Made by a program: the position numbers and the translations under genes. A DNA stretch of 64,000 bases from Paenibacillus uliginis N3/975. Lineage in GTDB: Bacteria; Bacillota; Bacilli; Paenibacillales; Paenibacillaceae. This document shows positions 1 to 8,381 of the stretch, piece after piece. The stretch's first letter is position 1. Each line of letters begins with the position of its first letter. The notes beneath the pieces were generated by a model, which worked only from the letters and a program-made list of their open reading frames with translations, was not told the DNA's origin and searched no databases. The DNA lies in NCBI RefSeq assembly GCF_900177425.1, contig NZ_LT840184.1:1081487-1145486 (forward strand), read 5' to 3'.

Positions 1-319
1 TGAAGTCACCGGCGTTCCACCGGTACTGGCTCAGGCAATCAAATCAACCAAGCTCGGCGGCGAAACGATGATCGTCAGCATTTTTGAAAAAGAGGCATCC
101 ATCCACCCGCAAGATATCGTGCTAAAAGAACGTACCGTAACAGGGATTATCGGATATCGGGATGTTTTCCCGGCTGTGATTAGCCTGATGGCACAAGGTT
201 ATTTCCCTGCGGATAAACTGGTGACCAAGCGAATCACATTGGATGAAGTGATCGATGAAGGCTTTGAAGGTTTGCTCAGAGAAAGAAATCAAGTGAAAAT
301 TCTCGTCAAAGCTGAATAA
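1..319 (+). CDS. bdhA: (R,R)-2,3-butanediol dehydrogenase, C-terminal part (5' end outside window)
   Basis: The open frame begins at base 2 and runs 105 codons to TAA at 317-319, so only the C-terminal third of a zinc-dependent medium-chain alcohol dehydrogenase is present. The visible part covers the end of the Rossmann domain and the C-terminal catalytic lobe. The stretch IHPQDIVLKERTVTGIIGYR followed by FPAVISLM and ADKLVTKRITLDE matches my memory of Bacillus BdhA, which interconverts acetoin and 2,3-butanediol with NAD(H). The catalytic zinc ligands lie upstream of the window and cannot be checked. A terminator follows. A related polyol dehydrogenase is the main alternative. Confidence 0.8.
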   Translation, partial: EVTGVPPVLAQAIKSTKLGGETMIVSIFEKEASIHPQDIVLKERTVTGIIGYRDVFPAVISLMAQGYFPADKLVTKRITLDEVIDEGFEGLLRERNQVKILVKAE

Positions 320-331
320 AGAAATGACGGA

Positions 332-366
332 CCGGAATTCCATGAAAGAATGGGATTCCGGTTTTT
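332..366 (+). terminator. Rho-independent terminator after bdhA
   Basis: Inverted repeat CCGGAATTCCAT / ATGGGATTCCGG with a short loop, followed directly by a T run; it begins 12 bases past the bdhA stop. Confidence 0.75.
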
Positions 367-539
367 GGTCTTTCTTCTTAGAAGTACATCGATAACGTTT
401 TTCTTATTTTGTTATCATTACTTACATAATATTCATGTAACCGCCTTATTTTAACATGCTTGAAGCTGACTTCTTTCGGTTATAACCTCTCATATAAGGG
501 ACATAATGCATGAAGGACTGTCGACTCAATATAAGAGGT

Positions 540-911
540 TGTTCAAAAAGTCCGCTTTTGATAAGAAAACCTCTAACGAGGCCATTCAAGGATGAGCGAC
601 CGCGATTCAAAGGTTGGTTTTGTTGCGATATAGAATTTCATCAGCGTAGCTAGATAACTTATAAATTCTATATCTATCACGAAGTGAATCAGGAAGTGGG
701 CTCGGCATCGAATCTTGAATTCAGCTAAAATGTTTCCTCCGGAAACATCTCAGGTGCTCACGTACCCAAAACAGCTGATGCTTCCGAAGACGTTTTCTAC
801 GAAAACGTGCAGCTCCGCTCCTCTGTCCCTAGCTTCATCCAACTCAAGCGTTTTGAAAAAACGCACATCGGAAGCATAAGCTTCGGTGCTGAAAACCGAC
901 CTTTTTGAACA
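540..911. repeat. MITE-like element with terminal inverted repeats and internal hairpins
   Basis: The left end TGTTCAAAAAGTCCG and the reverse complement of the right end TGTTCAAAAAGGTCGG form imperfect terminal inverted repeats bounding 372 bases with no convincing gene. Inside are several short hairpins: TGTTTCC/GGAAACA near 731-747, ACGTTTTC/GAAAACGT at 790-808 and GCGTTTT/AAAACGC at 848-864, plus CTTCCGAAG-type palindromes. The short reading frames that cross it have no protein-like composition. It fills most of the 750-base gap between bdhA and the transketolase gene. I cannot identify a target-site duplication. A non-autonomous element or a REP/ERIC-like repeat are both possible. Confidence 0.65.
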
Positions 912-953
912 CGCAATATGAGAAATGAAAATTGTCTTATGGAAATGAAACGG

Positions 954-968
954 CACAGATGATACAAT
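954..968 (+). promoter_or_regulatory. Candidate extended -10 promoter for transketolase gene
   Basis: TGATACAAT (TG-N-TACAAT, bases 960-968) lies about 100 bases upstream of the tkt start and just outside the repeat element; no good -35 box is visible at standard spacing. Confidence 0.35.
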
Positions 969-1069
969 AAGAGTCAAAATGATATTCTCAACATTCCTAA
1001 CTGCCTTATATCCCAAGAATCATCACAGGTGGAACGGAATTCAAGCACCGTATTTGAGGAGGACGAATC

Positions 1070-3085
1070 ATGACAACGAATCAAACAATTGACAACTTGT
1101 CCATTGCTACAATCCGGACACTGGCTATTGATGCCATTGAAAAAGCTAAATCCGGTCATCCCGGCATGCCGATGGGTTCAGCACCTATGGGTTACCAGCT
1201 GTTTGCCAAAACAATGAATCATAACCCGGACCAACCTACATGGATCAACCGCGACCGTTTTGTACTATCCGCTGGTCACGGCTCGATGCTGCTATACAGC
1301 TTGCTTCACCTGAGCGGATATGATCTTTCTATTGAAGATCTGAAGCAGTTCCGTCAATGGGGTAGTAAAACACCGGGCCACCCGGAATTTGGTCACACTG
1401 CTGGCGTTGATGCAACGACAGGGCCACTGGGTCAAGGTATTGCAATGGCTGTTGGTATGGCTATGGCTGAAGCTCACATGGGCACAGTATATAATAAAGA
1501 TAACTTTAAGGTCGTTGACCATTTCACGTATGGCATTTGTGGCGACGGCGATTTGATGGAAGGTGTGTCTGCTGAGGCAGCTTCGATGGCAGGTCACCTG
1601 AAGCTGGGCAAGCTGATCATGCTTTATGATTCCAATGATATTTCACTTGACGGTGAATTAAATCTTGCATTCTCCGAAAATGTAGCACAGCGCTTTGAAG
1701 CATACGGCTGGCAAGTACTCCGCGTAGAAGACGGTAACGATCTGCCTGCGATTGAGAAAGCTATTGCGGAAGGCCAGGCTGACCTGAACCGTCCGACTCT
1801 GATCGAAGTGAAGACCGTTATCGGTTACGGAAGTCCGAACAAACAAGGTAAAGGCGGTCACGGCGGTACTCACGGATCTCCACTCGGAACTGAGGAAGCC
1901 AAGCTGACTAAAGAATTCTACAAATGGGTTTATGAAGAGGATTTCTATGTTCCAGAAGAGGTTCGTGAGCATTTCGGCCTTGTAAAAGAGCGTGGAATTG
2001 CATCCTTTAAAGCATGGGAAGAGCAGTTCGAGAAATACAAAGCAGCTTATCCTGAGCTTGCAGCACAGTTTGAACAAGCTGTATCCGGCGAGCTGGCAGA
2101 AGGCTGGGACAAGGATCTGCCGAACTACACGACGGAAGATAAAGCGGTATCTACCCGTATTGCTTCCGGTAAAGCTCTGAATGGCTTGATTGAAGGCGTA
2201 CCGAATTTATTGGGTGGCTCTGCCGACCTGGAGAGCTCCACAATGACACATCTGAACGGTCTGGCTTCTTTCACAGCTAATAGCTACGAAGGACGTAACG
2301 TTTACTATGGAGTTCGTGAATTTGCAATGGCAGCTGCCATGAACGGTGTTGCTCTGCACGGCGGACTCAAAATTTTCGGCGGCACATTCTTCGTATTTAC
2401 GGATTATTTGCGTCCGGCTGTACGTTTGGCTGCGATTATGAAGCTACCTGTAACTTATGTATTGACACATGACAGTATTGCAGTTGGGGAAGACGGCCCG
2501 ACTCACGAACCGATCGAGCAGCTTGCATCCCTGCGTATTATTCCAGGTCTGACTGTTATCCGTCCTGCGGATGCGAACGAAACGTCAGCTGCATGGGCTT
2601 ATGCAGCAGAGAACCAGGATCGCCCTGTAGCCCTCGTATTGACTCGTCAAAACTTGCCAATTCTTGATGCTACGGCTGATAACGCGCGTGAAGGTATCAA
2701 GCGTGGTGCTTATGTTGTAGCTGATGCGAAGGAAGGCAAGGCACAGGCGCAGATTATTGCGACAGGTTCCGAAGTTCAACTGGCTGTGAAAGCACAAGAA
2801 GCGCTTGCTGAGGAAGGCATTCAGGTCCGTGTGATCAGCATGCCAAGCTGGGATCTCTTTGATCAGCAGGATCAGGCTTACAAAGATTCTGTCCTGCTGC
2901 CTGACGTGAAAGCCCGTCTTGCTGTGGAAATGGCTCATCCGTTCGGATGGGAGCGTTATGTCGGCGATAAAGGCGCTATTCTGGGCATCTCCACGTTCGG
3001 TGCTTCGGCTCCTGGCGATCGCGTGATTTCAGAATATGGCTTTACAGTAGAAAATGTGGTTAGCCGCGTGAAATCGCTGCTCTAA
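1070..3085 (+). CDS. tkt: Transketolase
   Basis: 671 aa, full family length. It transfers two-carbon ketol units between sugar phosphates in the non-oxidative pentose phosphate pathway and needs thiamine diphosphate and Mg2+. Visible features are the N-terminal KSGHPGMPMG substrate/TPP loop (about residues 27-36), AGHGSMLLY, the TPP-binding GDGDLMEG segment (about 155-162), the pyrimidine domain around VREFAMAAAMNGVALHGG, and THDSIAVGEDGPTHEP. The ATG follows GAGGAGG with good spacing. It is a single-gene unit closed by a palindrome shared with the convergent gene at 3174. No odd residues were noticed. Confidence 0.97.
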   Translation: MTTNQTIDNLSIATIRTLAIDAIEKAKSGHPGMPMGSAPMGYQLFAKTMNHNPDQPTWINRDRFVLSAGHGSMLLYSLLHLSGYDLSIEDLKQFRQWGSKTPGHPEFGHTAGVDATTGPLGQGIAMAVGMAMAEAHMGTVYNKDNFKVVDHFTYGICGDGDLMEGVSAEAASMAGHLKLGKLIMLYDSNDISLDGELNLAFSENVAQRFEAYGWQVLRVEDGNDLPAIEKAIAEGQADLNRPTLIEVKTVIGYGSPNKQGKGGHGGTHGSPLGTEEAKLTKEFYKWVYEEDFYVPEEVREHFGLVKERGIASFKAWEEQFEKYKAAYPELAAQFEQAVSGELAEGWDKDLPNYTTEDKAVSTRIASGKALNGLIEGVPNLLGGSADLESSTMTHLNGLASFTANSYEGRNVYYGVREFAMAAAMNGVALHGGLKIFGGTFFVFTDYLRPAVRLAAIMKLPVTYVLTHDSIAVGEDGPTHEPIEQLASLRIIPGLTVIRPADANETSAAWAYAAENQDRPVALVLTRQNLPILDATADNAREGIKRGAYVVADAKEGKAQAQIIATGSEVQLAVKAQEALAEEGIQVRVISMPSWDLFDQQDQAYKDSVLLPDVKARLAVEMAHPFGWERYVGDKGAILGISTFGASAPGDRVISEYGFTVENVVSRVKSLL

Positions 3086-3119
3086 TCACCATAACGTTCA
3101 ACATCATGATTGGATAGAT

Positions 3120-3150
3120 ATCGACACCCGCAAATGTTGCGGGTGTCGAT
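3120..3150. terminator. Palindrome between convergent genes
   Basis: Perfect stem ATCGACACCCGCA / TGCGGGTGTCGAT with a short loop between the stop codons of tkt and the convergent gene ending at 3174; a weak T-rich tail suggests bidirectional use. Confidence 0.6.
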
Positions 3151-3173
3151 CTATATATACATATTTTGAATAA

Positions 3174-4127
3174 CTATTTGCTGCTGGACTCCTCGGGAAT
3201 ATCGACAATAACGCCTTTGTAGGACGGATCATGATTATCCAGTTCGACTTCACCGCCAGCGAGTGTACCTTTGCTGTTGATCAAACCGTAATAGGTTGCA
3301 CCGACAGGATAGCGGAAGATAAATTGGGCAATGGTCCAATCCTTAACGTTGGGCTGTGTGCCGATTTCGTTCTTGAAAGTGGCCGTCAGAAAGAATAAGT
3401 TGCTGTGCTTCTTGCCTGCGTTACCAAGCTTGGCCTGCCATATTAATTCGGCTGTATTGTTGTGAATTTCATAATAACTGATAAGATCGTTATCCAGAAT
3501 AAAGTACTTGTCCCATTTACCTTTAGGAAAATAATAGTTCATGCCCTGCATTTCCATATAAGTCCTCTCAAGCTCTGCTTGAGGAAGCTTCGATATGTGC
3601 GGAACCGTTATAGCCGCATTCCGTGCGGTGGAAAGATCCTTGCTCTTCAAATCGGCAATCGTCTCGGAACGGGGTTTGGTTACGTATGCGGTCTTCGCAG
3701 GACCATTCCAGTATACCTTTGCGCTGAATGCATCAGCTACGGCCCGCAACGGAATCATCATCTTTCCTTTGTGGAGAAACGGTGCGACTATAAGCGTCTG
3801 TTTGTTGCCATTGTTTTGCATGGTTTTGCTGCCGGCGGATACAATGACTGTTGTACCTTTACCGGTGATGCTTACCTGCTTCTTCACCTTGTCGTACTGG
3901 TAGTCATAGTCTCCGAGCCCTTTAAGGTCGGTTAGAGTGACGAAGGTGTTTCCTTCCCTAACTAACACCTCTCCGTAGGCTTTATCGCTGTTAATGTAAG
4001 CCATAGGAGTTGAAACGGAAACCGTGGTTGAGGCAGCTTTCACCTGTTGGGTGCTGAACGAGGGCGTCAAAATTGCTGCTAGGACGGCAGTTGTAGTCAG
4101 TATTTTAAATCCTTTGAATTTAATAAT
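3174..4127 (-). CDS. Secreted copper-amine-oxidase N-terminal (stalk) domain protein with apparent ATT start
   Basis: About 317 aa. Residues about 30-150 form the stalk domain common in Paenibacillus secreted proteins (AYINSDKAYGEV start, MIPLRAVADAFSAKVYW end); the C-terminal half has no function I recognise. The first conventional start in frame is TTG at 4070, but that removes the signal peptide and has no ribosome binding site. Upstream in frame lies a good signal peptide (IKFKGFKILTTTAVLAAIL then TPSFSTQQVKA), and a perfect AGGAGG (4140-4135) stands 7 bases before an ATT codon (4127) followed by a second ATT (4124). No ATG, GTG or TTG occurs in frame between these and about 4206. I therefore place the start at ATT; a sequencing error or a mutated ATG is the alternative. 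Confidence 0.72.
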   Translation of the reverse strand: MIKFKGFKILTTTAVLAAILTPSFSTQQVKAASTTVSVSTPMAYINSDKAYGEVLVREGNTFVTLTDLKGLGDYDYQYDKVKKQVSITGKGTTVIVSAGSKTMQNNGNKQTLIVAPFLHKGKMMIPLRAVADAFSAKVYWNGPAKTAYVTKPRSETIADLKSKDLSTARNAAITVPHISKLPQAELERTYMEMQGMNYYFPKGKWDKYFILDNDLISYYEIHNNTAELIWQAKLGNAGKKHSNLFFLTATFKNEIGTQPNVKDWTIAQFIFRYPVGATYYGLINSKGTLAGGEVELDNHDPSYKGVIVDIPEESSSK

Positions 4128-4279
4128 GGTAATTCCTCCTTTTACTGTGAATAACGTTATATACCGGGAAAGGTTGCAGCATTGATATATCCGGATATAA
4201 AAAAACCTGCCTTCCCGACGTCAATCCTTTGCAATACAAGGAGTGACATCGATGAAAGCAGCTGTAATCCTGTCATGTA

Positions 4280-5179
4280 TTACTGCTCTTTTTGTCCGCC
4301 GATGGTCTGACCGATCCAAGCTTCGTAACATTTCACGACAGCTGAAAGATCCTCTTCCCCGTAGCCTTCACTTGCACCTGCCTGGAACAAGCTTTTCGCC
4401 AGGTTCAGCATGGGCGAAGGCATGCCGATTCCATCCGTGAGGGAAGAGGCAAGCTTCAAATCTTTGAGCATCAGGGCGAGAGAGAATTGGTTGCTGAAAT
4501 CACCTTCAATGATCTTACGGCCTTTCAGATCTGCGGCTTTACTTCCTGCCGATCCAAGCTGGACGAGCTCCAGGAAGTTGTCAGCCGGGATACCGGATTT
4601 GGCTGCAATGGCAAACCCTTCGGCCAGGGCAAGGTTGTTGATCCCGACCATCGTGTTATGGGCTAGCTTGGCTACAGCACCGCTGCCGTTTGGTCCCATG
4701 TGAATGACCTTTTTGCCGAGGGTATCGAACACATCAGCTTGGGCTTCAATCACGGCTGCATCTCCACCGACCATAAATACGAGGGTGCCGTCGATAGCTG
4801 CTGGTTTGCTGCCCGTGACAGGTGCGTCAAGGAAGGAAGCGCCTTGAGCTGATACCGTAGCAGCGATTTCCTTAACGAGGTCCGGTGAGATGGTACTGCA
4901 GTCGATAACGGTCATGCCTTCAGTTAATGAGGAGAGGATGCCGTTCTCGCCATAAAAAACGTCACGAACGGAGTCATCGTTGCTCACCATCGTAATGACA
5001 ACGTCTGCTCCTTCCGAGGCTTCTCGCGGGGTTGGGGAAGTAGAAGCCCCTTGTTCTGCGAGCGGGCGGCATTTCTCATCTGTACGGTTGTATACCGTTA
5101 CTTCATAGTCTCGTTTAAGCAGATTGGAAGCCATGGGAGCGCCCATGGTGCCAAGGCCAACAAATGCGATTTTTTTCAT
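4280..5179 (-). CDS. NAD(P)-dependent beta-hydroxyacid dehydrogenase (3-hydroxyisobutyrate dehydrogenase-like)
   Basis: 299 aa. The enzyme should oxidise a beta-hydroxyacid such as 3-hydroxyisobutyrate, tartronate semialdehyde or 4-hydroxybutyrate in the cytosol. The N-terminal Rossmann motif is KKIAFVGLGTMGAPMASNL. The substrate loop DAPVTGSKPAA (about residues 120-130) and the catalytic-lysine segment GSGAVAKLAHN (about 168-178) are both present. I chose the ATG at 5179 because GAAGGTGAT precedes it at good spacing and the family begins at the dinucleotide motif; an upstream ATG at 5227 would add 16 residues with no ribosome site. Substrate cannot be told from context; it is a single-gene unit. 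Confidence 0.9.
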   Translation of the reverse strand: MKKIAFVGLGTMGAPMASNLLKRDYEVTVYNRTDEKCRPLAEQGASTSPTPREASEGADVVITMVSNDDSVRDVFYGENGILSSLTEGMTVIDCSTISPDLVKEIAATVSAQGASFLDAPVTGSKPAAIDGTLVFMVGGDAAVIEAQADVFDTLGKKVIHMGPNGSGAVAKLAHNTMVGINNLALAEGFAIAAKSGIPADNFLELVQLGSAGSKAADLKGRKIIEGDFSNQFSLALMLKDLKLASSLTDGIGMPSPMLNLAKSLFQAGASEGYGEEDLSAVVKCYEAWIGQTIGGQKEQ

Positions 5180-5317
5180 AAATATCACCTTCATATGTAA
5201 TTTCTTCGAACGCGTTAATCTTAACACGCGACTATGGTATATTCTACACCTCGTTGCTGCGGAGCGGGCAGGTGTTTTATACCATAAGGGCTAAACATGA
5301 CAGTTCAGAGGCGAAAC

Positions 5318-5346
5318 TTGATCACTCCAGCAAATTAAAGTATTCT
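5318..5346 (+). promoter_or_regulatory. Candidate SigA promoter for pgi
   Basis: TTGATC (5318-5323) and TATTCT (5341-5346) separated by 17 bases, about 50 bases before the pgi start codon. Confidence 0.35.
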
Positions 5347-5396
5347 ATTATAAATGTTGACTCTCTCTACAAGATAAAACAGGAGGCTGTAAACTA

Positions 5397-6752
5397 ATGT
5401 CGAAAAAAGTTAAGTTTGACTACAGCAAGGCTCTATCTTTTATTAACCAGCATGAAATCGATTATTTGGCGGAGCCGATTCGCACGGCTCATAATCAGTT
5501 ACATAACCAAACCGGCGCAGGTTCGGATTACCTTGGATGGATCGACCTGCCGACTCAATATGATAAAGAGGAATTCGCACGGATCCAGAAGGCTGCTGCG
5601 AAGATCCAAAGTGATTCTGAAGTTCTGATCGTCATTGGTATCGGCGGTTCTTACCTCGGCGCCCGTGCAGCTATTGAAATGCTGTCCCACTCCTTCTATA
5701 ACATTCTTCCGAAGGACAAGCGCAAGACTCCGGAAATTTATTTTGCAGGTAACAATATCAGCTCCACTTATGTGAACCACCTGCTTGAGCTGGTTGACGG
5801 CAAGGATTTTTCCGTTAACATTATTTCTAAATCCGGTACGACTACAGAGCCGGCTATCGCTTTCCGTATTTTCCGTGCAGCACTTGAGAAGAAGTATGGC
5901 AAGGAAGAAGCACGTAAGCGCATCTATGCAACAACCGATAAAGAGAAGGGCGCGCTCAAGAAACTTTCGAATGAAGAAGGTTATGAATCCTTCATCATTC
6001 CAGACGATGTTGGCGGACGTTACTCTGTTCTGACCGCTGTAGGCCTTCTGCCGATCGCTACAGCAGGTATCAATATTGAAGAAATGATGCAGGGTGCAGC
6101 TGACGCTTCCAAGGAATACAGCAACCCGAACGTGGCAGAGAACGAAGCTTATCAGTATGCAGCTGTCCGCAACGCTCTGTATCGCAAAGGTAAAGGTATC
6201 GAAATTCTCGTCAACTATGAGCCTTCCCTGCATTTTGTTTCGGAATGGTGGAAGCAGCTGTTTGGCGAGAGTGAAGGCAAGGACTATAAAGGTATTTATC
6301 CGGCGTCTGTGGACTTTTCCACGGATCTGCATTCCATGGGTCAATTTGTGCAGGAAGGCAGCCGAAACATTTTCGAAACCGTCATTCAGGTGGACAACGT
6401 ATCGAGCCACATTACGATTGAGTCCGATCCAGATGATCTCGATGGCCTCAACTTCCTGACAGGTAAAACAATGGATTTTGTAAACAAAAAAGCGTTCCAA
6501 GGCACGATGCTGGCACATACAGACGGCCAGGTTCCTAACTTGATTGTTACAATTCCAGATTTCACTCCCTATTCTTTTGGATATCTGGTATACTTTTTCG
6601 AAAAGGCCTGCGGAATCAGCGGTTATCTGTTAGGTGTAAACCCGTTTGACCAGCCGGGCGTGGAAGCGTACAAGAAGAACATGTTCGCTTTGCTTGGCAA
6701 GCCGGGTTACGAGAAAGAAAAAGCAGAGCTCGAAGCCAGACTTTCCGAATAA
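5397..6752 (+). CDS. pgi: Glucose-6-phosphate isomerase
   Basis: 451 aa, matching the short Firmicute form. It interconverts glucose 6-phosphate and fructose 6-phosphate at the entry of glycolysis. The phosphate-binding segments GIGGSYLGARAAIE (about residues 79-92) and SKSGTTTEPAIAF (about 142-154) are intact, as are the C-terminal signature GVNPFDQPGVEAYKKN and catalytic-site region around GGRYSVLTAVGLLP. AGGAGG precedes ATG. It is monocistronic, with a terminator before the next gene. Confidence 0.97.
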   Translation: MSKKVKFDYSKALSFINQHEIDYLAEPIRTAHNQLHNQTGAGSDYLGWIDLPTQYDKEEFARIQKAAAKIQSDSEVLIVIGIGGSYLGARAAIEMLSHSFYNILPKDKRKTPEIYFAGNNISSTYVNHLLELVDGKDFSVNIISKSGTTTEPAIAFRIFRAALEKKYGKEEARKRIYATTDKEKGALKKLSNEEGYESFIIPDDVGGRYSVLTAVGLLPIATAGINIEEMMQGAADASKEYSNPNVAENEAYQYAAVRNALYRKGKGIEILVNYEPSLHFVSEWWKQLFGESEGKDYKGIYPASVDFSTDLHSMGQFVQEGSRNIFETVIQVDNVSSHITIESDPDDLDGLNFLTGKTMDFVNKKAFQGTMLAHTDGQVPNLIVTIPDFTPYSFGYLVYFFEKACGISGYLLGVNPFDQPGVEAYKKNMFALLGKPGYEKEKAELEARLSE

Positions 6753-6782
6753 CACCATCTAACACATTAGACAGAACAGCTG

Positions 6783-6827
6783 AAGGAAGCAGTTTTCCGG
6801 TTTATTTATGCCGGGAACTGCTTTCTT
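6783..6827 (+). terminator. Terminator after pgi
   Basis: Stem GAAGCAGTTTTCCGG / CCGGGAACTGCTTTC around a T/A-rich loop, ending in a short T-rich tail. Confidence 0.6.
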
Positions 6828-6852
6828 GGCAATAAGGGGTTGAAATCGGCAT

Positions 6853-7485
6853 ATGCTGGAACGTTACAAAACGGTGAGGTCAACGGGTTCGAAAGAAATC
6901 GTCATCAAGAAATCCCGGTTTATCGGGCATGTTATGCCAGTGGAGACCGAGGAGTCCGCGGTCGCATTCATTGAGGAAATGAAGAAGAAGCATTGGAATG
7001 CAACTCATAACTGCTCCGCTTATATGATTGGGGAACGGGATGAGATCCAGAAGCAGTCAGACGACGGAGAACCAAGCGGAACGGCAGGTAAGCCGATTCT
7101 CGAGGTGATCCGAAACCAGGGGCTTAAAAATGTAGCCATTGTTGTGACACGTTATTTTGGCGGTATTATGCTCGGAGCAGGTGGATTAATCAGAGCCTAT
7201 ACCGATGGTGCTGTCGCGGCCATTGAGGCTGGGGATTCCATCACCCGTGTGCTTCACAGGGAAGTATTTGTCGAACTGGATTATACTTGGCTGGGCAAGG
7301 TGGAGAACGAACTACGGAGTCGGAACACTCGAATGGGTGAGACGATGTTTGCAGATAAGGTTACACTGACTTGTCTGCCACTGAATCAGGAAAAAGACAT
7401 TTTTATCGAATGGATGGTGGATTTAACTCAGGGACAGTCCGTGATTACGGAGGGAGAGCGGTTCTATTTTATTGAAGGGGAATAA
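6853..7485 (+). CDS. yigZ: YigZ (UPF0029/IMPACT) family protein
   Basis: 210 aa, normal length. The N-terminal UPF0029 domain carries the family signature in the region AIVVTRYFGGIMLGAGGLIR (about residues 97-116), and the DUF1949-type C-terminal domain follows. The family is linked by sequence to eukaryotic IMPACT and is thought to act in translation or nucleotide binding, but its exact cellular role is unsettled. Only six bases separate it from the downstream TetR gene, so the two are probably cotranscribed. The ATG at 6853 has a weak GGGG-type ribosome site. Confidence 0.92.
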   Translation: MLERYKTVRSTGSKEIVIKKSRFIGHVMPVETEESAVAFIEEMKKKHWNATHNCSAYMIGERDEIQKQSDDGEPSGTAGKPILEVIRNQGLKNVAIVVTRYFGGIMLGAGGLIRAYTDGAVAAIEAGDSITRVLHREVFVELDYTWLGKVENELRSRNTRMGETMFADKVTLTCLPLNQEKDIFIEWMVDLTQGQSVITEGERFYFIEGE

Positions 7486-7490
7486 ATGAT

Positions 7491-8084
7491 ATGGCAAGAA
7501 GAGCGGTAGAACGGGAGTTGTCAAGGGAGCGTATATTGGAAGCGGCCAGGCATTTGTTTATTACTAAAGGATACCGGGCCATCTCGATGCGGAGCATCGG
7601 GCAGCACCTGGGTTACAGCCACGGGTCCTTATATTATCACTTTAAGGAAAAGGCGGAGCTTTTCTACGCCATTGTCATGAAAGACTTCAACGATCTTGCC
7701 TTATTACTGAATGAAGCAGCCGGAAAAGCACCTAGTGATGGAGTATCTAAGCTGGAACAGCTTTTGCTTGAATTCGTTCGGTTCGGACTGAACAATCCTT
7801 ATCAATATGAAATCATGTTTATGATCAGGGATGAAGAGCTGCTTGCTTACTGTCGTTCCGAGCAAAGTCGGTGCTTCGATATGTTCTCGGCACTGGTTCG
7901 TCAGCATTTGCTTGATAATGTTTATTGTGATGAGGAAAGACGTAACTTGCCCCACACCTTGTTTTTGTCGATACACGGCTTCATTTCGTTTTATATTCAG
8001 GACAGGATTAGTTTTGAGGAGATTAAGCCAGCCGCCGTCTCTCATGTAAAAGTACTGTGCCGAAGTTTATACAGCAGAGTGTAA
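7491..8084 (+). CDS. TetR/AcrR family transcriptional regulator
   Basis: 197 aa. The N-terminal helix-turn-helix is clear: ILEAARHLFITKGYRAISM, then SIGQHLGYSHGSLYYHFKEK (about residues 15-60). The C-terminal ligand domain is of the all-helical TetR type and cannot be assigned a ligand. It follows yigZ by six bases and is followed by two hairpins, so it ends a two-gene unit. The target is unknown; yigZ itself or the sulfate operon downstream are neighbours, but no operator was identified. Confidence 0.9.
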   Translation: MARRAVERELSRERILEAARHLFITKGYRAISMRSIGQHLGYSHGSLYYHFKEKAELFYAIVMKDFNDLALLLNEAAGKAPSDGVSKLEQLLLEFVRFGLNNPYQYEIMFMIRDEELLAYCRSEQSRCFDMFSALVRQHLLDNVYCDEERRNLPHTLFLSIHGFISFYIQDRISFEEIKPAAVSHVKVLCRSLYSRV

Positions 8085-8085
8085 C

Positions 8086-8117
8086 CCCCACTTATATATG
8101 TAAGGGGGCGAATTTTT
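8086..8117 (+). terminator. Terminator after TetR gene
   Basis: CCCCC and GGGGG arms with an additional CTTA/TAAG pairing, followed by a T-rich run. Confidence 0.6.
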
Positions 8118-8181
8118 TCAAGCTTGTACTTCACCGAATTACTTCGTTGTAGCGTTGAAACGTCAATTTCCTAATGAATGA

Positions 8182-8222
8182 AAGACAGGAGTCAGCTTTG
8201 AAATCGCTGCCTGTCTTTTTTT
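8182..8222 (+). terminator. Second terminator before sulfate operon
   Basis: AAGACAGG / CCTGTCTT arms with an inner AGC/GCT pairing, then eight T residues. Confidence 0.7.
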
Positions 8223-8308
8223 GTCTTCATTAGATTATTTTACCCGAATAAGTCCAAAAGATGGATTGACGATCATAATCTCCTTTTGGTAAAGTGTTTA
8301 TAACATTA

Positions 8309-8334
8309 ATACCAAGTATACTAATAGGAAATAT
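8309..8334 (+). promoter_or_regulatory. Possible CymR-like operator upstream of the sulfate operon
   Basis: The stretch around TAATACCAAGTATACTAATAGGAAAT, about 55 bases before cysT, resembles the A/T-rich sites with a GGAAT-type end bound by the cysteine-metabolism repressor CymR in Bacillus. The resemblance is partial and from memory. Confidence 0.25.
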
Positions 8335-8381
8335 GAGTTTACGAAGTTGACCGGACCGTCCGGAGGCAGGAGGTACGAATC

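Noticed and set aside
750..1016. Minus-strand frame of 88 codons in the repeat element
   Set aside because: Overlaps terminal inverted repeat and hairpins; composition is not protein-like.
1658..2077. Minus-strand frame opposite transketolase
   Set aside because: Antisense shadow without a start signal or recognisable domain.
3462..3935. Two overlapping plus-strand frames opposite the stalk-domain gene
   Set aside because: Shadow frames; the minus-strand protein has a clear domain and signal peptide.
5499..6518. Long minus-strand frame (339 codons) opposite pgi
   Set aside because: It is a shadow of a highly codon-biased gene; no ribosome site and Cys/His-rich, non-protein-like composition.
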